DNA of 64,000 bases from Archangium lipolyticum. GTDB lineage: Bacteria > Myxococcota > Myxococcia > Myxococcales > Myxococcaceae. The translations under genes were made by a program, and so were the position numbers. Shown here in pieces: positions 24,384 through 33,061 of this stretch. Every line of letters starts with the position of its first letter. Position 1 is the first letter of the stretch. Below the pieces are notes generated by a model that saw only the letters and a program-made list of their open reading frames with translations, ran no database searches and was not told where the DNA came from. The stretch is taken from positions 1 through 64,000 of the forward strand of contig NZ_JANKBZ010000020.1 in NCBI RefSeq assembly GCF_024623785.1, given 5' to 3'.

Positions 24384-25514
24384 ATGAGCGATCTTCCTTC
24401 CCAGGAGAGCTCCCTCACCATCTTCCTCTGCGGCGACGTGATGACCGGGCGGGGCATCGACCAGGTGTTTCCCCACCCGTGTCCGCCCGACCTGCACGAG
24501 CCCTATGTGCGGGATGCCCGGGACTACATCGAGCTGGCCGAGGAGCGGAACGGTCCCATTTCCAGGCCCGTGGGCCTCGGCTACGTCTGGGGTGATGCGC
24601 TCGCCGAGCTGGAGCGGTGTGCTCCGGACGTGCGGTTGATCAACCTCGAGACCAGCATCACCACCAGCGAGGCGTGGTGGCCGGACAAGGGCATCCACTA
24701 TCGGATGCATCCAGAGCACATCGCCTGCCTCACGGCCGCCCGTATCGGGTGCTGCGCGCTGGCGAACAACCATGTGCTCGACTGGGGGGACGAGGGGCTA
24801 CGGGAGACGCTGGCCACCCTGCGCGGCGCGGGCATCGCCACCGCGGGAGCGGGAGCCCACCTGGAGGAGGCACGGGCTCCCGCCGTGCTGGACGTTCCGG
24901 GCAAGGGCCGGGTGCTCGTGTTCTCGCTCGGGACGGAGAGCAGTGGCATCCCCCCGGAGTGGGCGGCGAAGGTGGACCGGCCTGGGGTGGAACTGCTGGA
25001 GGACCTGTCGCCCACCACGGCCCGGCGAATCGGTGCGCGGGTGCGAGCCATCAAGCGCGCGGGTGACCTCGTCATCGCTTCCATCCACTGGGGGAGCAAC
25101 TGGGGTTACCAGGTGCCCTCCGCGCAGCGGGAATTCGCCCGGGCCCTCATCGACGAAGCGGGCGTGGATGTCGTCCACGGCCACTCTTCCCACCATCCCC
25201 GCGGCATCGAGGTCTATCGGGAGCGCCCCATCCTTTATGGCTGCGGGGACTTCCTGAACGACTACGAGGGCATCCGTGGCTACGAAGGCTTTCGCGGCGA
25301 CCTGACCCTGATGTACTTCGTCACCCTGGAGCCCGGGAGCGGCCGGCTGCTCTCCCTCCGCATGACGCCCATGCAGGTGCGCCGCTTCCAGGAGTGCCGG
25401 GTCTCCGCCACCGACACCGGGTGGCTGAGGATCGTCCTGGACCGGGAGGGCCGCCGGTTCGGAACTCACGTCCTCCTGGAAGAGGACGGCACGCTCACCC
25501 TCCAGTGGAGTTGA
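24384..25514 (+). CDS. CapA-family (PgsA-like) metallophosphatase-fold protein
   Basis: 376 residues from ATG 24384, with CGGAG close upstream; ATG 24357 would add nine residues and directly abuts a GAGAGG. Motifs of the CapA family appear in order: FLCGDVMTGRG near residue 15, INLETSIT, ALANNHVLDWGDEG, IASIHWGSNW, and HGHSSHHPRGIEVY. Family members take part in poly-gamma-glutamate/capsule synthesis or share a calcineurin-like fold with unknown substrates. There is no signal peptide or membrane anchor, unlike CapA of bacilli, and no capB/capC is nearby. A cytoplasmic phosphatase-like role is equally possible. Confidence 0.82.
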   Translation: MSDLPSQESSLTIFLCGDVMTGRGIDQVFPHPCPPDLHEPYVRDARDYIELAEERNGPISRPVGLGYVWGDALAELERCAPDVRLINLETSITTSEAWWPDKGIHYRMHPEHIACLTAARIGCCALANNHVLDWGDEGLRETLATLRGAGIATAGAGAHLEEARAPAVLDVPGKGRVLVFSLGTESSGIPPEWAAKVDRPGVELLEDLSPTTARRIGARVRAIKRAGDLVIASIHWGSNWGYQVPSAQREFARALIDEAGVDVVHGHSSHHPRGIEVYRERPILYGCGDFLNDYEGIRGYEGFRGDLTLMYFVTLEPGSGRLLSLRMTPMQVRRFQECRVSATDTGWLRIVLDREGRRFGTHVLLEEDGTLTLQWS

Positions 25515-25524
25515 GGCTGGAACA

Positions 25525-26085
25525 TCAGTTGGAGCCGTCCTCCCGGGCGGGGACTTCGTAGAGGTAGATGGGGGTGCGGTACAGGTCGTCCACCACGAGG
25601 GCGCGCAGCGGTTTCCACCCTCGAAGGGCGAAGGTGTGGCTGAGGACGCGCGTTCCCGGGGCGAGCTCCCCGGCCAGCCTGGGCGCCAGCCGCGTCATCG
25701 CACCGGGGAAGAGGTAGCAGACGACGGCCGAGGCCTCCGAGAAGGAGGCGCGGAAGAAGTCCTCGCGCAGGAGCCGGAGGTTGGGGCGTGGCGCGAGGCG
25801 CTGGCGCAGCCACGAGAAGGCGTAGGGCAGGGGAGACAGCTCGAAGGCCACCACCCGGGCGCGAGGGCAGCGGTCGGCCAGCGCGAAGGCCAGCGTCCCC
25901 CAGCCCGAGCCCAGCTCGAGCACGGTGCCCTCGAGGTCCTCGGGCAGCAGGGAGAGCAACTGGTGGCGCACCTTCCCGGAGGTGGGCATGGGGGAGATGC
26001 CGGTCTTCAGCGTGTGGAAGACGATGGACAACATCCCCGCGAGCAGGACGGCGAGCAGCAGCAGGAAGAGGAGGGTGCCCGTCAC
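25525..26085 (-). CDS. Membrane-anchored class I SAM-dependent methyltransferase
   Basis: 186 residues. An N-terminal membrane segment (LLFLLLLAVLLAGMLSIVF, about residues 4-22) anchors it. A short Rossmann methyltransferase follows, with motif I VLELGSGWGTLAFALA near residue 54 and an acidic end to beta-2 (VVAFELSP). It lacks clear substrate-specific motifs, so the substrate (lipid, quinone or protein) is unknown. Its start overlaps the response regulator stop by four bases, which makes it the last gene of the VWA/kinase/regulator operon. Small methyltransferases of this type are often labelled only by fold. Confidence 0.78.
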   Translation of the reverse strand: MTGTLLFLLLLAVLLAGMLSIVFHTLKTGISPMPTSGKVRHQLLSLLPEDLEGTVLELGSGWGTLAFALADRCPRARVVAFELSPLPYAFSWLRQRLAPRPNLRLLREDFFRASFSEASAVVCYLFPGAMTRLAPRLAGELAPGTRVLSHTFALRGWKPLRALVVDDLYRTPIYLYEVPAREDGSN

Positions 26086-26780
26086 CCCTCCACCTCCAGG
26101 CGGTAGCCCACGCCGCGCACCGTCTGGAGGGCGAAGCGCGAGGCGCTGTTCCAGCCCAGCTTGCGTTTGAGGCTCGAGACGAAATTGTCCACCGTGTGCG
26201 GATCCACGACGACGTCACGCCCCCACACCGCGTCGAGGATTTCGTCCCGGCGCAGGACTCGCTCGCGCTCGCGCACGAAGAAGGCGAGCAGGTCGAACTC
26301 GGTGCGGGTCAGCTCCACCGTCTTCCCTTCGGGGGTCTCCACCTTGCGCCGGTCGAGGTCCAGCTTGTAGTCCGCGAAGCGCACCACCTGCGTGGGCACT
26401 CCCCCGCCGCGCCGCACCAGCGCTCCCACCCGGGCGAGCAGCTCGCGCAGGCGGTAGGGCTTGCCCAGGTAGTCCTGGGCGCCCGACTCGAAGCCTCGCA
26501 CCACGTCGTCCTCGAGCGTGCGCGCGGTGAGCATCATCACCGGGGTCTCCAGCCCCTCCCGGCGCAGGGTGCTGCACAGCGTGTAGCCGTCCCCATCCGG
26601 CAGCATCACGTCGAGCAGGATGAGCTGGAAGGTGCGCCGGCCCAGGTGCGCGCGCGCCTCGGCCACGGTGGTTGCCTCCTCCACGGTGTAGCCACCCTGG
26701 TTCTCCAGGTTGTCGCGCAGCGCGAGCCGCAGGTTGAGATCGTCCTCCACGAGGAGGATGGCGGGATGGGGGGACGTCAT
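26082..26780 (-). CDS. OmpR-family response regulator
   Basis: 232 residues. The receiver domain (about 1-120) has acidic DD at 13-14, the phosphoacceptor Asp in LILLDVMLPDGDG, Thr in MLTARTLED and Lys in GKPYRLRELL. The C-terminal winged helix (about 135-230) contains LTRTEFDLLAFFVRE, VLRRDEILDAVWG, the recognition helix VDNFVSSLKRKLG and VRGVGYRLE. It starts immediately after the histidine kinase stop with no gap, so the two form a cognate pair. Likely targets include its own operon; an inverted repeat lies upstream of the first gene. Confidence 0.93.
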   Translation of the reverse strand: MTSPHPAILLVEDDLNLRLALRDNLENQGGYTVEEATTVAEARAHLGRRTFQLILLDVMLPDGDGYTLCSTLRREGLETPVMMLTARTLEDDVVRGFESGAQDYLGKPYRLRELLARVGALVRRGGGVPTQVVRFADYKLDLDRRKVETPEGKTVELTRTEFDLLAFFVRERERVLRRDEILDAVWGRDVVVDPHTVDNFVSSLKRKLGWNSASRFALQTVRGVGYRLEVEG

Positions 26781-28598
26781 TCAGCGTCGCTCCGGAAAGG
26801 TGAGCTCGAACGTGGTGCCCTCGGGGCTGGAGGCGGCCACGCGCAGGGTGCCTCCGTGCAGGCGCATGATGCGCTGACACAGGGCGAGGCCGAGGCCACT
26901 GCCGGGCACCTCGCGCCCCTGCCCGCGCAGCCGGTAGAACTCGCCGAAGATGCGCTCCCACTCGGCCTCGGGGATGCCCACGCCGTTGTCCGAGAAGCGC
27001 ACCCGTCCGTCCGGGAGCGCTTCCACGCGCAGGCGCACGGGGTTGCGCGTGTTGTAGGCACAGGCGTTGCGCGCGAGGTTGGCCAGCAGCAGCCGCAGGA
27101 GCTGCGGGTCCGCGAGCAGCTCGCGCTCACCCACCTCGGACGTCAGCTCCACCGGCACCCGGGCCCAGCCTTCGAGGTCTCGCCGCAGCGTGGCCACCAG
27201 CTCCTCCAGCCGCACGAGCGAGAGGTGGGGCACCCAGCGGCCCTTGTCGATGCGGTTGAAGGAGAGGAGGTTCTCCACGAGGAATCCCAGCCCGTCCGCC
27301 TCGTGGATGATGCGCGCGGGGTAGTCGCGCGACTCGACTCCTTGCGCCAGCCGCCACTCGAGCGTCTCGGCGAGCAGCCGGATGGAGGCCAGCGGCGTGC
27401 GCAGCTCGTGGGAGACGGTGGCCACGAAGTCACTCTTCAGCTCGAGGAACCGGGACTTGCGCTGCTGGCCCAGGAAGGCGAGCGCGGCGATGGTGAGGGC
27501 GAGCCCCGCGCACAGCACCACCATGCCCGTCTTCAGCTGGTAGCGCTGCTCCATCGCGTTCTCCTCTCGCGCCCACTCGGGTGTCTCCACGTCCAGACGC
27601 AGGGTCGCGAGTGGCAGGACCTCCTCTGTTCCGCGCAGGCGCACGTGTCCCTCGGGGCCGAGCAGCCCGCGCTCGCGCATCTCCCGGGAGAGGGACTCCA
27701 ACAGCGCCCCAGGGTCCACCGCCACGCCCCGGGCATGCCCCTCGCCTCGCGGCTCCAGGTACCAGCCGGAGCGCACCAGCGAGGGCCCCGGGAGCGACGC
27801 GGGCAGGGGCAGGGGCGCGGCGGCGAGCTCCGCGGTGCGTGCCTCGAAATCCATCACCGGCGTTCCCGTCCGCGTGGACAGCGCCACCACGCGCTCGCGC
27901 AGGAAGTCGAAGTCGGCGCGGGTGAAGCGCGAGCGTTTGAGGAGGAGCAGCCGTTGCAGCCCGTCCAGCCGTCCGCCCTGGCTCTCGTCCAGCCCCTCAC
28001 GGACCAGCGACTGCATGAGCTGAGGGACCACGTTGCCCCGCTCCGCCAGCGTCTCCAGCACCACGAGGTGGCCGGGTACGTCCCGTGTGGAGGTGAGCAC
28101 GTACCGGCTGCGATGGTGGAGGAAGGCCACGAGCGCCTCGGTGGCGGCGCGCCCGTCTCTCCGGTCGAGCGCCCTTTCCACCGCGCGCATCAGGGCGAGC
28201 CGCTCCACCCAGGGACCGTCCTCCTCGTCGGCCACCTCGGTACCGGCGCGCAGCCGTGTGTACCGGTCGCGCGCGGGCGTGTCCTGCCCCGAGTCATGGA
28301 GGGCCAGCCGTGGCAGGAGTTGCTCCCCACGCTCGCGCAGATAGAGGCCCTGGGCGGGTGCGAGCGGGTCGGCGGCGGCGAGCTCCAGCGCGGGCCGTGC
28401 CGCTTCCAGCTTCTCCCTCACCGCCTGGCTCAGGGAGACGCGGGCGTACTGCTCGAGGGCCTCGCGCCGGGAGCGGAGCGAGGCCCGGGCATCCTCGCGC
28501 TCGGTGGCGAAGATGCGCTGCAGTTGCCACAGACCCCACCCGAGCCCGGCGAGGCCGAGCACGAGGGCACAGAGGGTGGGGAGCAGCCTGCGGAGCAT
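26781..28598 (-). CDS. Sensor histidine kinase with large extracytoplasmic domain
   Basis: 605 residues. A first membrane segment lies near residues 8-28 and a second near 362-382, leaving about 330 residues outside. That sensor part is mostly helical and not a recognised domain. The cytoplasmic part has H397 in the H-box (VATVSHELRTPL), the N-box (LLANLARNACAYNT), G1 (FSDNGVGIP), F (FGEFYRL) and G2 (GSGLGLAL), so the kinase should be active. It lies 10 bases after the VWA-protein gene and abuts its response regulator. The VWA protein, which is also exported, may be its ligand or partner. Confidence 0.92.
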   Translation of the reverse strand: MLRRLLPTLCALVLGLAGLGWGLWQLQRIFATEREDARASLRSRREALEQYARVSLSQAVREKLEAARPALELAAADPLAPAQGLYLRERGEQLLPRLALHDSGQDTPARDRYTRLRAGTEVADEEDGPWVERLALMRAVERALDRRDGRAATEALVAFLHHRSRYVLTSTRDVPGHLVVLETLAERGNVVPQLMQSLVREGLDESQGGRLDGLQRLLLLKRSRFTRADFDFLRERVVALSTRTGTPVMDFEARTAELAAAPLPLPASLPGPSLVRSGWYLEPRGEGHARGVAVDPGALLESLSREMRERGLLGPEGHVRLRGTEEVLPLATLRLDVETPEWAREENAMEQRYQLKTGMVVLCAGLALTIAALAFLGQQRKSRFLELKSDFVATVSHELRTPLASIRLLAETLEWRLAQGVESRDYPARIIHEADGLGFLVENLLSFNRIDKGRWVPHLSLVRLEELVATLRRDLEGWARVPVELTSEVGERELLADPQLLRLLLANLARNACAYNTRNPVRLRVEALPDGRVRFSDNGVGIPEAEWERIFGEFYRLRGQGREVPGSGLGLALCQRIMRLHGGTLRVAASSPEGTTFELTFPERR

Positions 28599-28608
28599 GG
28601 GGGCGGGG

Positions 28609-30576
28609 CTACTGGATGGCCGGGACCCGGTCGAAGTCCATGGTGCTCACGGGCGCGAGCTGCTCGAAGCGGTCCTTTCGCCGATCGAGCGTCTGGGCCT
28701 TGCGGATGAGGGACCCGAGCTCCGCCACGTCCGGACGGTCACGCAGGGGCTCGCCCACCTCCTCCCAGAGGGAGACGAGCTGGGACCAGGAGAGCGGGCG
28801 GACCCAGTAGGAGCCGCGCAGCTTCTCGGCGAAGGCGGCCGCCACGTAGGACAGGCGCGTGGGGGGCGCGGCGCGGCCATACGCCGGCCTCAGGAGGCTG
28901 GCGGGCAGCTCCTTCTCCACCAGCCGCGAGTCGCCCCCTTCCGGCGCCTTGTAGCGGATGCGCAGGGTGGCGAACGAGGGGGTGGGCTCGCGCAGCTTCA
29001 CCTCGTAGATGGCGGTGACTGCATGGCCCGCGCCCACCTCTCCCGCGTCCACCCGGTCATCGGCGAACTGCTCCTTGGCGAGCATCCGGTTCTCGTAGCC
29101 CACCAGCCGGTAGCGGGCCACGGCCTTGCGGTCGAACTCGAGCTGCAGCTTCACGTCCTTGGCCACCACCTGGAGGGTGCCGGCGAGGTTGTTCACGAAG
29201 AGGCGGCGCGCTTCCTCCAGCTGGTCCACGTACGCGTAGTGGCCCTCTCCCACCTGGGCCAGCCGCTCCATCAGCACGTCGTTGTAGTTGCCCATGCCGA
29301 AGCCGACGGTGGTCAGGGTGATGCCCTTGGCGGCCTGCCCGCGCACGCGCTGCCAGATGCCGTCCGCGTCGGTGATGCCGTTGTTGGCGACTCCGTCCGA
29401 GCACAGGATGACGCGGTTGATGCCACCCTCCAGGAAGTGCTCCGTGGCCATGCTGTACCCGAGCTCGATGCCGGCCTGGGCGTTGGTGGAGCCCTCGGAG
29501 TGGAGGCCGTCGATGGCGGCCATCAGCTTGTGCTTCTCGGTGGCGCGGGTGGGCCCGAGCACCGGGTGCGCCGTCGTGCCGTAGACGGCGATGGACACCC
29601 GGTCGCGCTCGTCGAGCTCGTTCACCAGCAGCCGCAGCGCCTGCTTCACCAACCCGAGCCGGTTCTCGAGATCCATGGAGCCGGACACGTCGATGACGAA
29701 GACGAGGTGGGAGGGCTTGCGCTGCTCGCGGCTCACCTCGCGCGCCTTCAGCCCGATGTGCACCACGTGGTAGCCCTTGCGGCTCGGTGAGGGGAAGCCC
29801 TCCACGTGCACGCTGAAGGGGGACTCGGAGTCGCCCTGGTAGCCGTAGTCGAAGCTGTTGACGAACTCCTCCACCCGCACCGCCTGCTCATCGGGCAGCG
29901 CCCCCCGCTCCAGGTAGCTCCGCGCGAGCGCGTAGGACGCGCGGTCCACGTCCACGGAGAAGGTGGAGAAGCGCTCCTCCTCGGTGTCGATGGTGGGGTT
30001 CACCCCGTAGCTCTTGAAGTACATGTCCGCGAAGGGCTGCTGGGGAGGCAGCGCGGTGCGCTCGGGCGGCGGAGGCGCCTGATGGGGCATGCTGGGAGCA
30101 GGGGGAGCGCTGGCCGTGGTGCTGCCCTGGCTTCCCTTGTTGCCGGAGCTCGCGAGGCGCTCGAAGAAGCCGCTGACGCCTCTTCCGATGGCCCCGAGGT
30201 CGATGAGGGGCGCCGGTGCGCCCACCACCACCATCTCTTCCACATACGCGCCGTCGAGCACCACGTCCACGCGGAGGGTGGCGCCCTCGCGCAGCTGGAG
30301 GTTCGAACGCATCTTCCCCCTGAAGTCCTGATGATCGAACCGCAGGGTGTAGACGCCCTCGGGCAGCCCGGAGATGCGGTACTGGCCCTGGGCATCGGTC
30401 TCCACGATCCGCTCACCCTGGAGGGCGGGAGAGGTCGCGGTGACCACCACGAAGGGGATGGGATCGCGGATGTCGGCGGCGGTGACCGTGCCGAGGAGGG
30501 TGCCGGTCTGGGCGAGGGCCGGCGCGGCCAGGAGCAGGAGGACACAACAGAGGAGACTGGAGAGAACGGGCTTCAT
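28609..30576 (-). CDS. Exported VWA-domain protein with carboxypeptidase-regulatory-like domain
   Basis: 655 residues from ATG 30576 (GAGGTGG upstream). The signal peptide cleaves after ALA (about 22). Residues 25-108 are a CarboxypepD_reg-like beta-sandwich (GTLLGTVTAADIRDPIPFVVV), followed by VEEMVVVGA, a stretch resembling a TonB box. After a Pro-rich linker comes the domain seen before VWA in YfbK-type proteins (TFSVDVDRASYALARSYL), then VWA at about 290-470 with an intact MIDAS (DVSGS 296-300) and LCSDGVANNG, and a C-terminal DUF3520-like part. It is probably a periplasmic metal-dependent adhesion or scaffold protein. It is the first gene of an operon with a histidine kinase, response regulator and methyltransferase. 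Confidence 0.88.
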   Translation of the reverse strand: MKPVLSSLLCCVLLLLAAPALAQTGTLLGTVTAADIRDPIPFVVVTATSPALQGERIVETDAQGQYRISGLPEGVYTLRFDHQDFRGKMRSNLQLREGATLRVDVVLDGAYVEEMVVVGAPAPLIDLGAIGRGVSGFFERLASSGNKGSQGSTTASAPPAPSMPHQAPPPPERTALPPQQPFADMYFKSYGVNPTIDTEEERFSTFSVDVDRASYALARSYLERGALPDEQAVRVEEFVNSFDYGYQGDSESPFSVHVEGFPSPSRKGYHVVHIGLKAREVSREQRKPSHLVFVIDVSGSMDLENRLGLVKQALRLLVNELDERDRVSIAVYGTTAHPVLGPTRATEKHKLMAAIDGLHSEGSTNAQAGIELGYSMATEHFLEGGINRVILCSDGVANNGITDADGIWQRVRGQAAKGITLTTVGFGMGNYNDVLMERLAQVGEGHYAYVDQLEEARRLFVNNLAGTLQVVAKDVKLQLEFDRKAVARYRLVGYENRMLAKEQFADDRVDAGEVGAGHAVTAIYEVKLREPTPSFATLRIRYKAPEGGDSRLVEKELPASLLRPAYGRAAPPTRLSYVAAAFAEKLRGSYWVRPLSWSQLVSLWEEVGEPLRDRPDVAELGSLIRKAQTLDRRKDRFEQLAPVSTMDFDRVPAIQ

Positions 30577-30619
30577 CGTGGAGGCCACCTCGGGCATCGG
30601 GATGAACGCCATCATCCAG

Positions 30620-30642
30620 ATGCGGCCCGCATCGTGCCGCAT
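30620..30642. repeat. Inverted repeat upstream of the VWA operon
   Basis: ATGCGGC (30620-30626) and GCCGCAT (30636-30642) are perfect 7-bp arms around nine bases, about 44 bases before the operon start. A candidate operator for the operon's own regulator or another factor. Confidence 0.35.
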
Positions 30643-30701
30643 GCGGGGCTCCGCTCTTCATCATGGTTTCATCACGGCCCACCGGCTGGAGGCGGCACCG
30701 G

Positions 30702-30727
30702 GCCCGCCTCAGCGCTCCGCGGCGGGC
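30702..30727 (-). terminator. Hairpin across the histidine kinase stop codon
   Basis: GCCCGCC (30702-30708) pairs with GGCGGGC (30721-30727). The loop contains the stop codon of the leftward kinase gene. Terminator-like, without a U-tract. Confidence 0.4.
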
Positions 30728-32958
30728 AGGCGGACGGTGAAGGTGCTGCCCTTGCCGGGCTCGCTCTGCACGTCGATGCGGCCCTTGTGGCGGGTGATGA
30801 TGCCGTAGCTGACGGACAGCCCCAGGCCCGTGCCCTGGCCGCGCGGCTTGGTGGTGAAGAAGGGCGTGAAGAGCTTGGAGAGCGTCTCCTGCGTCATGCC
30901 CTTGCCCGTGTCGGAGATCTCCACCACCACCTCCTCGCCCTCGTGGCGGGTGCGGATGCGGATCTCCCCCTTCGTCTCCATGGCCTGGGCCGCGTTGACG
31001 AGCAGGTTGGTGAACACCTGGGCCAGCTGCGTGGGGTGGCAGCTCACGGGGGGCAGCGGACCGAAGTCACGCTTCACCTCGCATTTGTACTTCAGCTCGT
31101 TCCACACCATCTTCAGCGTGGAGGCCAGCTCCGTGTTCACGTCCACCAGCTGCGGCTCTCCCGAGTCCTCACGGGCGAACGAGCGCAGGCTCTGGGCGAT
31201 CTCCTTGATGTGCCGCGTGCCCGACAGCGACTCCTCGATGAGCTCGGGCATGTCCTCGAGGATGAAGCCCGCGTCGGCCCGATCCCACAGCTCGCGCAGC
31301 CGCTCGAGCATCTCCACCGGGGCGGGTTCGCCGGACTCCATGATGTGCACGATTTCGCCCTGGAGCTGGAGCAGCGGGGAGATCGACGAGACGTACTGGT
31401 CGAGCGTCCCCAGGTTGCTCATCACGTAGCTCACCGGGTTGTTGACCTCGTGCGCGACGCCGGCCGCCATCTGCCCCAGCGAGGCCAGCTTCTCGGCCTG
31501 GATGAGCTGGCTCTGCTGCTCCTCCAGCTCGAGCGTGGCCTGGCGCAGCCGCTCGCTGCGGTTGCGCACCTGCTCCTCGAGGCTGTCGCGGTGGCGCCGC
31601 AGCTCCTCCTCCTGCTGGCGCACGCGCTGCTCGGCCTGCTTGCGCTCGGTGATGTTGCGGACGATGGACACGGCCTCGTCCGGCCCGCTGCGGAACATCC
31701 TCGCCTCGAAGTACCGGGGCCCCAGGGGCATATCCAGCGTGTACTCGAAGACCTCCAGGCTCTCGTCACGGATGGCGCGCCCCAGGTGCGCGAACATCTT
31801 GTCGATGAGCTGCGGCGCCATCGGCATCTGGCGGATGTTGGTGCCGATGACGGTCTCCGGAGGAATCAGCAGATCCTCGTGGTCGTTGACCTGGCAGTCC
31901 AGGTAGGTGCCGTCCGCGCTGATGCGGAAGATGATGTCCGGCAGGGTGCGGACCAGGGCGCGCAGGCGCTCCTCCGCGAGCTTCCGGGCGGTGATGTCCA
32001 CGTTGGTGCCCACCATGCGCAGCGGCCGGCCCTGCTCGTCGCGCGCCACCACCCTGGCCCGGCTCAGCACCCAGGCCCACCCGCCGTCCTTGCGCCGCAG
32101 GCGCTGCTCCCGTTCGATGAAGGGACTGTGGCCCGCCACGTGCTCCTGGAAGAGCCGCTCGCTCTCGGCCGCGTCATCGGGGTGGATCAGGAGGGTCCAC
32201 GTGGAGAAGGTGTGCGGCAGCTCGTTCCACTCGTAGCCCAGCATGCCCAGCCAGTGCCGGTTCACGAACAACTGGCCACTGACCAGGTCCAGCTCCCACA
32301 CGCCATCATGGATGCCGTCGATCAGCATCCGCAGGCGCTCCTCGTAGGAGTCCTGGGAGTGGCGCGGCTCCCGCGGCTCCTGCCCGGCCCGCCGCCGCTC
32401 GTCGCGATAGCCGAGCAGCATGCTGCCGCAGGCCTCGATGAAGGGCTGCAGGAAGTCGATGTGCCCGGCGTCGTAGCCGCCGGGGCGGCCAGCGAGGAGC
32501 ACCTGGCCCACCTGCTCTCCGCCGCAGTCGAGTGGCAGGCCCAGGAAGGTCTCTCCCAGCACGGGCCTGCCGGAGACGTGGACGGCGCGTACGAGCGCGC
32601 GCGGCTCACGCGGGTCCTGCTCCTTCTCCTCGGTCGGAGTGGGGAGCGGCCAGGGTGCATCCCCTTCTTCCCGGGGAATGCTGGCGAGGAGCTGGAGCGA
32701 GGGGCGTGTGGCGGGCGCGTGGATCACCTCGCCGATGAGGCCGGAGCCGCTGCCCGTCAGCTCCAGCACCACCGCGAGCAATCGCTCGAACAGGGAGGGC
32801 GCGTCACTCCCTCGGATGAACTCCGATTGGATTTCTGTGATGGACCGCAGGAGTTGGTGGCTGGCCCGCATCGTCTCCTCGGCGGCGCTCTGGCCTGCGA
32901 TGGCCAGACCGGGACGCTCCCGGGAGACCGGACCTGAGCCTTGGGGGAGGGAGGGCAT
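30709..32958 (-). CDS. Cytosolic GAF-PAS-PAS sensor histidine kinase
   Basis: 749 residues from ATG 32958, preceded by AAGG nine bases upstream; a GTG 27 bases earlier lacks a site. The order is: N-terminal GAF-like domain (about 40-195, ending GHIDFLQPFIEACGSMLLGY), a PAS with PAC (about 225-340, GVWELDLVSGQLF ... MVGTNVDITARKLAEE), a second PAS (about 345-465), coiled coil with many E/Q/R, then HisKA with H-box AAGVAHEVNNPVSYVMSNL, and HATPase (VNAAQAMETKG, SDTGKGM, GTGLGLSVSYGI). There is no membrane segment, so it senses cytoplasmic cues. It is an orphan: no response regulator adjoins. It closely resembles the kinase at 34983-36545 in GAF and catalytic parts. Confidence 0.92.
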   Translation of the reverse strand: MPSLPQGSGPVSRERPGLAIAGQSAAEETMRASHQLLRSITEIQSEFIRGSDAPSLFERLLAVVLELTGSGSGLIGEVIHAPATRPSLQLLASIPREEGDAPWPLPTPTEEKEQDPREPRALVRAVHVSGRPVLGETFLGLPLDCGGEQVGQVLLAGRPGGYDAGHIDFLQPFIEACGSMLLGYRDERRRAGQEPREPRHSQDSYEERLRMLIDGIHDGVWELDLVSGQLFVNRHWLGMLGYEWNELPHTFSTWTLLIHPDDAAESERLFQEHVAGHSPFIEREQRLRRKDGGWAWVLSRARVVARDEQGRPLRMVGTNVDITARKLAEERLRALVRTLPDIIFRISADGTYLDCQVNDHEDLLIPPETVIGTNIRQMPMAPQLIDKMFAHLGRAIRDESLEVFEYTLDMPLGPRYFEARMFRSGPDEAVSIVRNITERKQAEQRVRQQEEELRRHRDSLEEQVRNRSERLRQATLELEEQQSQLIQAEKLASLGQMAAGVAHEVNNPVSYVMSNLGTLDQYVSSISPLLQLQGEIVHIMESGEPAPVEMLERLRELWDRADAGFILEDMPELIEESLSGTRHIKEIAQSLRSFAREDSGEPQLVDVNTELASTLKMVWNELKYKCEVKRDFGPLPPVSCHPTQLAQVFTNLLVNAAQAMETKGEIRIRTRHEGEEVVVEISDTGKGMTQETLSKLFTPFFTTKPRGQGTGLGLSVSYGIITRHKGRIDVQSEPGKGSTFTVRLPAAER

Positions 32959-33061
32959 GGAACAGAACCTTGGGTTGTGCGGCACGGAGCCCGGGGAGTG
33001 GGGGGAAATCTACCTGAAATCTCCCAGAGTTACACCCGTTCCGCCTTCGTGCCTCTCCTGG

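Noticed and set aside
29806-32937. A plus-strand open frame of more than 1000 codons opposite the VWA and histidine kinase genes
   Set aside because: It is antisense to genes with clear domains, its composition is Leu/Gly/Arg/His-rich without motifs, and long antisense frames are expected at this GC content.
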